A stretch of DNA of 48,237 bases from Thalassocella blandensis. GTDB taxonomy: Bacteria; Pseudomonadota; Gammaproteobacteria; Pseudomonadales; Cellvibrionaceae. This document shows positions 44,501-48,237 of the stretch, piece after piece (within the stretch, counting starts at the first letter, position 1; each line of letters begins with the position of its first letter). Where the stretch lies: positions 1-48,237 of the forward strand of contig CAMCXE010000004.1 of the NCBI GenBank assembly GCA_945882995.1, in the 5' to 3' direction. The notes beneath the pieces were generated by a model. It searched no databases. It was not told the DNA's origin and saw nothing but the letters and a program-made list of their open reading frames with translations. Position numbers and translations under genes: made by a program.

Positions 44501-47455
44501 GCGCTGGTCCATAATGGAATCGTGGTCGCTGTCGCGGTCATTGGGGTTGGTGCCGCGCTCTACTTCTTCCAGGTCGGTTACGCCATCGCCGTCGTCATCC
44601 GCGTCACTATTGTTGCCTTTGCCGTCGCCGTCAAAGTCTTTGCTTTCCGCCGAGTTGAAGGGGAAGGCGTCCAAGTAGTCCTGCACGGCATCGCCATCGT
44701 CGTCATCGTCACACACATCGCCTTTGCCGTCTTTGTCGAAGTCGCCTTGTGGGCCGGGCACTGTGGGGCAATTATCGGAGCCGTCGCCCAGGCCGTCACG
44801 GTCAGTATCGGCAGACTCCAGCGCATTCAAGGGGAAGCGATCCTTATCATCGGGCACGCCATCGTTGTCATCGTCTAGGTCGGCGCGGTCACCCGTGCCG
44901 TCCTTATCAATGTCAAATTGCTCGGTTTTATCCAGCGGGAAGGCGTCTTTATCGTCCGTCAAGCCGTCGTTATCATCGTCGCTGTCGGGCTCTAAACCGC
45001 CGCTATTGGCGCGGCCGTCTTTGTCGGTGTCCACAAAAGTGGTTTCGGGAATGGCGCTGTTGGTATCGTCTGGGTCCTGCCCTTTTAACCAGCCGTCGTT
45101 ATCACCATCAGTAGCCGAGGACACTTTCTTGTCGAGCGGCGCGGCATCTTTATCGTCGGCCACGCCGTCGTTATCGTCGTCCATATCGCAGGCGTCGCCA
45201 ATTGTGTCTAAATCGGTGTCCACCTGATTGGCATTGCGCTGGAATTTGCAGTTGTCTTTATTGTTGCCCACGCCATCAAAATCGTTGTCGATAGACTCGG
45301 TTTTGTCTGCGGGGAAGGCATCTTTACCATCGCGCACACCATCACCATCGGTATCGCGGTTGCGGGCGTCAGGGTCGCGGTCATCGGGCAGGTCGTCACC
45401 GTCTGCGTCCGGGTCTTTATTGTTGCCTACACCATCGCGGTCCAAGTCCTCCGTCTCGGTGGCATCAAAGGGGAAGGCATCGGCTTTGCCCGCGCGATTT
45501 TCGGGGGTATTGAGCTCGGTATCGCCACCGGTATTGTTGGGCGCCTTGTCGCCGTCAATGTCATCGTCCGTATTGTCGCCGAAGCCGTCATGGTCGGTAT
45601 CTTTCGAGGCTTTGGGGTCCAGCGGCAAATCATCTAACTCATCGGCCACGCCGTCGTTATCGTCGTCTTCGTCCACCAAGTTGCTGGTGCCATCTTTGTC
45701 CGAATCCACAAACGGAATGCCGGGGGCTTTGTCATTGGTGTCGTCTGGGTCTTGCCCTGCTGGCCAGCCGTCGTTGTCTTGGTCGTTGCGGTCGCTGCGC
45801 GTTTTATCCAGCGGGAAGGCGTCGCTAACATCCAGCACTTTATCGCCGTCATCGTCACCGTCCACATTGTCGCCCATGCCATCGCTATCCGTGTCGGCGG
45901 TTTCTTTAGCATTTAAGGGGAAAGCATCTTGATCATCGGTTACGCCGTCACCGTCGTCGTCTACGTCGGCGTTATCGCCAACGCTGTCTTTATCGGTGTC
46001 TTTACTTTCCGACGCGTCTTCGGGGAAGGCGTCGTCACTGTTTAATACCGTGTCACCGTCTTTATCCGTGTTAACCACGGCAGGCTGAATATCCACCACA
46101 ATGGAGTCGTTGGCCAATTCCATGGTGTTGCTGCTAGTGCCGGTATCCTTCGCCTCGGACACCAGCAGGTCTTGCACCTCACTCACTTTTGTATTGGTGC
46201 CCGGTATCACCAGCTGGGCGGGGTCGGTTTCCACAATAATGGCCGCGGCATCCGAGTCGTAGGTGGTCAGTGTTTGGTTCTTGCTGTCTTTACCGTCGAT
46301 GTTGCCGTCGGTTAAATCCTGCGCCAAGGCGCCCATAATATCGCCGGTTGAACTGCCTTCCGTATTCTGGCTAATGCCATAAATAATCGCCGCCGCGCCA
46401 GCAATGGCCGTGCGGTAGGCCGCCAAATCTTTCAGCTCGCCGGTGGTATTGGTGTCATCGGTCACCAACGGTGGCGCGCTAAAAATATCGATGTCACTGT
46501 CCATGCCCATGCCAAGGGCCGAAACCACCTTGTCCGAGGCATCTCCCAAGCCATCCACCAGCTCGTCAGCTGTTGCGCCCATTCCCACGCTGGCCGAGGC
46601 CAAAGACACCGCCATAGAGGTGAGGGGCGTGGCGTACACCGGTTTCGCGGCACCGTCTTTGGTGATAATCGTCCGTACCGCGCCAATAGCGGGCTTGGTT
46701 TTGGTATTCAAGTCAATGGTTTTTTCGTCGGAGGTAATGACCACCAAAAACGGCCCCATTTCTGCGGTGGGGATAACTAAGCCGGCAAAATTGGCCTGCT
46801 CATCAGTACGGCCCGTGGTGATCAACATACCTTGCAGGTCGGGCTGGGTTGGATCCAAGCGGTACACATTCACCACCGCATGGGCCAAAGGACCGTCAAC
46901 CGCAGCCCCCTTCAGCGCCAAGCCTGAAGAACTCGAGCTGGCGTTCGAACTGGACGATGATGAAATGCTGGAAGACGAGCTTTTACTGGAGGATCCGCCG
47001 GATGAAGACGTGCTGCTAGAGCTACCACTGGACGAGGTGCTACTGCTAGAAGCGGCGCCACTGGACGATGTGCTGCTGTTTGAAGAGCCGCTGCCAGACG
47101 AAGAACTGCCGCCGGAAGCCGACTTACCACTCGATGACGCGCCGCTACTAGACGATGCGCTGCCACTAGACGACTTACCACTGGATGATGAGCCGCCGCT
47201 AGACGACTTACCACTGGATGATGAGCCGCCGCTAGACGAGGATTTTCCAGCGGATGACGAACTTGAGCTACTGCTAGAAGACGACTTACCGGGGGATGAT
47301 GAACTGCTGTTCGATGTAGAACCCGTGTTCGCTGGCGGCGTAGAAGTTGATTTACTGCCACAGCCCGCGACGGTTAATAGGGATACCACCAAGGGTACCA
47401 ATGTCACTTTTGTTGTCGTCTTCACAAACGACCCAAAATACGATTTTCTTTTCAT
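38507..47455 (-). CDS. Giant multidomain lipoprotein: polyserine stalk, TSP3 arrays, cytochrome c domain, triplicated module
   Basis: 2982 residues; GGGA lies about six bases before ATG 47455. Lipobox VAGC (Cys32) ends the signal peptide. Ser/Gly/Lys-rich stalk about 40-170. A transthyretin-like and helical N-region (about 175-455; GAAVDGPLAHAVVNVYRL). A first thrombospondin type 3 array (about 461-1010) with DxDxDG calcium loops and repeated DAFP. Then module 1 (about 1012-1525), short TSP3, a cytochrome c domain (about 1620-1700; CVNCH with H1637, later Met-Pro and CDQKC), more TSP3 (about 1700-1860), module 2 (about 1862-2375), TSP3 with a second serine linker, and module 3 (about 2495-2975). 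The modules share patterns such as YRW/SQW, ELAxF and EESxLxGxxxVR. Likely an outer-membrane, calcium-stiffened redox protein at the cell surface; the modules' function is unknown. Confidence 0.9.
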   Translation of the reverse strand: MKRKSYFGSFVKTTTKVTLVPLVVSLLTVAGCGSKSTSTPPANTGSTSNSSSSSPGKSSSSSSSSSSSAGKSSSSGGSSSSGKSSSGGSSSSGKSSSGSASSSSGASSSGKSASGGSSSSGSGSSNSSTSSSGAASSSSTSSSGSSSSTSSSGGSSSKSSSSSISSSSSSNASSSSSGLALKGAAVDGPLAHAVVNVYRLDPTQPDLQGMLITTGRTDEQANFAGLVIPTAEMGPFLVVITSDEKTIDLNTKTKPAIGAVRTIITKDGAAKPVYATPLTSMAVSLASASVGMGATADELVDGLGDASDKVVSALGMGMDSDIDIFSAPPLVTDDTNTTGELKDLAAYRTAIAGAAAIIYGISQNTEGSSTGDIMGALAQDLTDGNIDGKDSKNQTLTTYDSDAAAIIVETDPAQLVIPGTNTKVSEVQDLLVSEAKDTGTSSNTMELANDSIVVDIQPAVVNTDKDGDTVLNSDDAFPEDASESKDTDKDSVGDNADVDDDGDGVTDDQDAFPLNAKETADTDSDGMGDNVDGDDDGDKVLDVSDAFPLDKTRSDRNDQDNDGWPAGQDPDDTNDKAPGIPFVDSDKDGTSNLVDEDDDNDGVADELDDLPLDPKASKDTDHDGFGDNTDDDIDGDKAPNNTGGDTELNTPENRAGKADAFPFDATETEDLDRDGVGNNKDPDADGDDLPDDRDPDARNRDTDGDGVRDGKDAFPADKTESIDNDFDGVGNNKDNCKFQRNANQVDTDLDTIGDACDMDDDNDGVADDKDAAPLDKKVSSATDGDNDGWLKGQDPDDTNSAIPETTFVDTDKDGRANSGGLEPDSDDDNDGLTDDKDAFPLDKTEQFDIDKDGTGDRADLDDDNDGVPDDKDRFPLNALESADTDRDGLGDGSDNCPTVPGPQGDFDKDGKGDVCDDDDDGDAVQDYLDAFPFNSAESKDFDGDGKGNNSDADDDGDGVTDLEEVERGTNPNDRDSDHDSIMDQRDNCALVPNVDQADTDLDGKGNLCDDPPKVTGFYMAEFKVVSASVYKPSATGASPLPGGLARFELPGAKPAEQPVPDVCSGAQGDLTERVLFISQKDAELRIASSDDGFDLSQGIVARTNSFGQVGFEKRSEHADNQLFTRENMIFNGKLNAEGRLSGILNEERSVVKNANGGSVTLLSCKFSSTVTFTLMPEAEAPQVMAAAEGVDGGFATSFGDLRFDPTSHSNLLKFGYGIVNTAGETRFSWDAAGNSWKSASSADASGGNFNLTASGWVQADGSLSVNVQDGKVQVQSRDTKGQVLENWKLSMYRLPVFDKPMDQLVDKLWVESGLINRKAKFTNANAAALAISAESTVDTYQVECGNLSIGNLDCANGVVTAIDAKGVISLADGFEDVIHTPGSVMTDDTQGLWVAPGFNGQIFAYFEGADASGNLNTEGVITFYAKTFGGTGQNFTPLKDAMGNAIVGSWKIVAPLGDARLLAAKLPDYLRKGFGLGDGNLFLAPIADSSDGKTYLRIGHYQMAGTLHRESGLNQPALGDALDNFDYNPPADTDNDGVPDTSDAFPTDPKEQLDSDRDGTGDNADAFRFNPQEQGDNDHDGIGDRVDMDDDNDKIPDGLDVDPFVFNAGGGTNTGPMNMGDPGRGKFNFQAMCVNCHGDKGAGIGFAPAIFPLKNAYAMGMETVVLEVFIDKMMPKGSADKCDQKCALDITAFLRSQQPSNPMPGDADRDGIADNLDEDDDNDSVLDNMDPEPFNPLVPNGVKDTDKDGVPDDKDAFPMDPKEQFDRDHDGMGDNQDLDDNNNGIPDDKEGTNPMVGDKDHDGIPDDKDFDNNNNGVPDVDENPAARDRDKDMVIDLQDNCVLVPNGDQKDSNTNGIGDACELDGLNMSGIYQVTLTPEMGSQVVSPDGMGCVDDVHSEMFFVDAKQIGSQIFLDKLEEQQGNTADDEGLVGIMLKDGSFTLTGGDHFVASNGLFSAADGVFEFDFEESAKPKSMDPTLECVQKRHAKGELPVDVNEKAVFDLGVHWLDAQQNFSTAAQTHMDFEYTDLQTGAAETRYRWSPEGPAWAPVPADKSRLNYYLTATGVQTAQDRVRISGFGEGGEVATLDLTKNGELSGLEKRQVELAVFNVAGARIHGLIDPAFAKGIPEGKVFPTGSEAYVATLTGGGNQYQFDCQGGSSPWFDSHLTCDNMVPVAWEGGAKPDPSLPPSDGTGSMTDTKDPSVMDMVVMPMVGAFLSDSPSISTPVPAAHLDELIYTPDELKASPAGAIWLGRNDASGAELKAYLTSVDGTASAEKIHAVYFAGRAATGDLQVVGDGDLGKVQLGATLVLELPIPEKLQPWLSGHDGESYMPILFEESSLDGTALVRHGRKTLADKQEQGLVFNDVALEAILANFTAPKPGPTPDMDSDQDGVSDSKDAFPKDPGEQFDADHDGIGDNKDPDDNTPPGSTGGASSSSGSAGASSSSTSSSGSSFAFMESDLDQDGVPDSVDNCRLIPNPMQEDDNQNQLGNVCDRPAPMAQGMYLANYSAAMGSTVFDPSAKTCVTDMQQGAFFFDLRAEGNQLYLVATYGGPELLGQGELRGVVDDKGNFSLRGDKPGVEAVLGAVDAATKTLKFTVLATQGGVCKSVRRVAAATPMDINEKSAFTSNTINWFETSRERDAQGGHSQLRYGTVSSAAAEVLSQWDATAKSWQDISSSRFGSRYFVTDMGVKNADDLIALGAFGDMGEGVQVAASYKGTPVPFASETLELAEFDLSGAAVRELVGPGLGQGIDGMAKFSAGAKAYVARTQADQNQLEFHCPTQQGAMAGGLVCDNAVIASWLSSKDAFVPPIPVMASQLDDIVGDLNDAAAKPIGITIAHASDAQGGVSEVQLFLGSSTGNANDADVIGYFKIRNTVTGEIRDVGKDVVSLRTLGGMKLLLVNVPDGVKAISDWDSANSAVALFEESGLEGKTVVRKGFMRLKGSAERHLTYNTQARIDILAAFHGLPDMIDPNMPPPKPL
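42357..42600 (-). other. Cytochrome c domain within the giant lipoprotein
   Basis: Encodes residues about 1619-1700. CVNCH (Cys1633, Cys1636, His1637) is a covalent haem c site; MMPKG supplies a plausible axial methionine. Next comes CDQKC, a CxxxC pair also seen (CTADC) after the haem site of the lipoprotein at 308-1801. The domain ends in ITAFLRSQQP, typical of small cytochromes c. It lies between modules 1 and 2. Confidence 0.85.
44430..46075 (-). repeat. Main thrombospondin type 3 repeat array
   Basis: Roughly 550 residues of near-periodic Asp-rich repeats of the kind DTDKDGxxDxxDDDDDxDGV, with recurring DAFPLD and several DNC / GDxCD elements. They bind calcium and form rigid rods in the TSP3 family. 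The DNA is visibly repetitive (many GTCGTC/ATCGTC blocks) but codon differences show it is old rather than freshly amplified. Confidence 0.88.
47171..47236 (-). repeat. 33-bp tandem repeat in the Ser/Gly stalk
   Basis: Two exact 33-base units, each beginning CGACTTACCACTGG, encode Ser/Gly/Lys-rich stalk segments (SSGGSSSSGKS type). Imperfect related units lie on both sides. The unit is a multiple of three, so slippage would only alter stalk length. Confidence 0.85.
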
Positions 47456-48017
47456 GCGAAGTCCCGTATCAAATTAAAACACTTGGTAGTTCAAGTCACA
47501 CCAGCAACCCAAACTCGTACGAAGTGGATTATAGACACGCATTTTTCAGGGTGATTTTTCCATCTAAACGCCAAAATGAGTAGCAAACCCAGCCGAAATG
47601 GCCAGAGTATTCTTATATCCATTTCTAGCAAAAACACCGAGTACAAACAGCAAAAATCGATTAATCTCGCCGCGTTACGTCAAATTTCAGTAACCACCAA
47701 CGTCAAATTTTTCAAGCCGGAATAATGCGTCAACTTCTGCACGCAAATTTTCGTAAATTTCTGACAACGAAAATAAATCGATGAATGGTTCAGCGGTTTT
47801 CATACAGATAGTCAATTAAATTCACTGTCCAATCTGCTTAATCGGCATAAGACGTTAAACGCCGATTGCCGGCACTAAGCGCCTAAGCGGTAAAAAATCC
47901 AACAGCGACAAAGGGCTAGCAAGCCCGACACAAAAATCCTCGCCATAGACGAAGCCCAAACAATCGTTCGAATGCTGTATTAAGCGCCTAAACCGCGAGA
48001 AAATAAGCCTAGTCGGG
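47456..48017. promoter_or_regulatory. Upstream region of the giant lipoprotein gene
   Basis: 562 bases without a credible gene, clearly more AT-rich than the surroundings (for example around TCAAATTTTTCAAGCC). It should hold the minus-strand promoter of the giant gene. I found no clear operator or boxes. Confidence 0.45.
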
Positions 48018-48070
48018 TGGGCAATGCCATTAAGTTAAGGGTTGCGAGCTAATTTTTCAGGTAATTTTCT
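48018..48070. mobile_element. Truncated fragment of the MITE-like element (copy 3)
   Basis: GGGCAATGCCATTAAGTTAA followed by sequence resembling the first 50 bases of the element at 3141 (GCGAGCTAATTTTTC against GCAAAGCTGATTTTTC). The match fades after about 48072, just before a second terminal motif begins, as if something had inserted or deleted the rest. Confidence 0.6.
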
Positions 48071-48093
48071 CTTGTCCAGAAATCCCTCCCCAG

Positions 48094-48237
48094 CCAATGT
48101 CATTAAGTTAAGAAAAATCCCTTTTAAAAACAGCACACTAAAGGCATAATCCACACCAGACTTTATTGGAGCCCCCCCATGAACTGTACACAAACCGCCC
48201 CAAATTGTACAAAATTTGTACAGCCGCCTAGCTCACC
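48094..48237 (+). mobile_element. Left end of a probable insertion sequence, cut by the window edge
   Basis: Begins with CCAATGTCATTAAGTTAAG, the same terminal motif as the MITE-like elements, followed by a short leader and then an open frame with a ribosome binding site. A terminal repeat some 85 bases before a start codon is the usual layout of an insertion sequence. The right end is outside the window. Confidence 0.5.
48179..48237 (+). CDS. N-terminal fragment of a possible transposase
   Basis: ATG 48179 with TGGAG about ten bases upstream starts an open frame that runs off the window after 19 codons (MNCTQTAPNCTKFVQPPSS). The paired CT motifs remind me of the first residues of some IS1380/IS4-type transposases, but 19 residues are too few to assign a family. 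Its position after the terminal motif at 48094 supports a transposase. Confidence 0.35.
   Translation, partial: MNCTQTAPNCTKFVQPPSS

Noticed and set aside
44430-46075. Regular DNA repetition that could suggest a CRISPR array
   Set aside because: Units are uneven, keep one reading frame and encode TSP3 calcium loops; there are no constant repeats with unique spacers.
46443-47477. 344-codon plus-strand frame rich in Leu, Asp, Glu
   Set aside because: It is the antisense of the Ser/Gly stalk of the giant lipoprotein; the minus-strand frame is far longer and has a signal peptide and lipobox.

Overview
The window is chromosomal DNA from a Gram-negative gammaproteobacterium, most likely a marine or soil polysaccharide degrader of the Cellvibrio/Saccharophagus/Marinagarivorans type. 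This is inferred from long polyserine linkers on secreted lipoproteins, a family 2 cellulose-binding module, a GH94 phosphorylase with its sugar symporter, a TonB/ExbB/ExbD cluster, and gammaproteobacterial housekeeping blocks (guaB-guaA, xseA, tig-clpP-clpX, tRNA-Leu). No database was consulted.

Layout. 1-307: a copy of a short palindromic dispersed repeat. 308-3135: a polyserine lipoprotein with a lactonase-like propeller and a c-type haem domain, divergent from a membrane-anchored AraC regulator. 3141-3505: a MITE-like palindromic element in the convergent gap before guaA. 3505-6651: guaB-guaA (minus strand). 6926-11884: a 1652-residue CHASE/PAS hybrid histidine kinase. 11885-13797: repeats, an AT-rich leader and a secreted CBM2 protein with an unrecognised N-terminal domain. 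13918-15243: xseA. 15411-15712: a second, inverted copy of the MITE-like element. 15900-16298: a ComEA-like helix-hairpin-helix protein.

16486-23510 is a tight four-gene run: RND adaptor, RND pump, LdtD/YcbB-type L,D-transpeptidase and a MepK/YcbK-like M15 peptidase. 23607-27440 holds a GPH sugar symporter and a GH94 enzyme whose residues fit cellobionic acid phosphorylase; together they would import and phosphorolyse oxidised cellobiose made by lytic polysaccharide monooxygenases. 28140-31927 is a TonB-ExbB-ExbD-ExbD-TPR cluster, probably powering outer-membrane uptake. 32031-32354 is yciH (SUI1).

32355-34581 is a decayed zone with a third palindromic repeat, a Tll0287-HAMP sensor pseudogene and one small unknown gene. 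34582-38291 is tRNA-Leu(UAG)-tig-clpP-clpX on the minus strand, without lon after clpX. 38507-47455 encodes one giant lipoprotein of 2982 residues: polyserine stalk, long thrombospondin-type-3 calcium-binding arrays, an embedded cytochrome c domain and a roughly 500-residue module present three times. The last 220 bases contain a truncated MITE-like copy and the start of what looks like an insertion sequence with the same terminal motif.

The strongest candidates for something undescribed are the giant triplicated redox lipoprotein, the MITE/IS pair sharing a terminal motif, and the unknown domain fused to CBM2.
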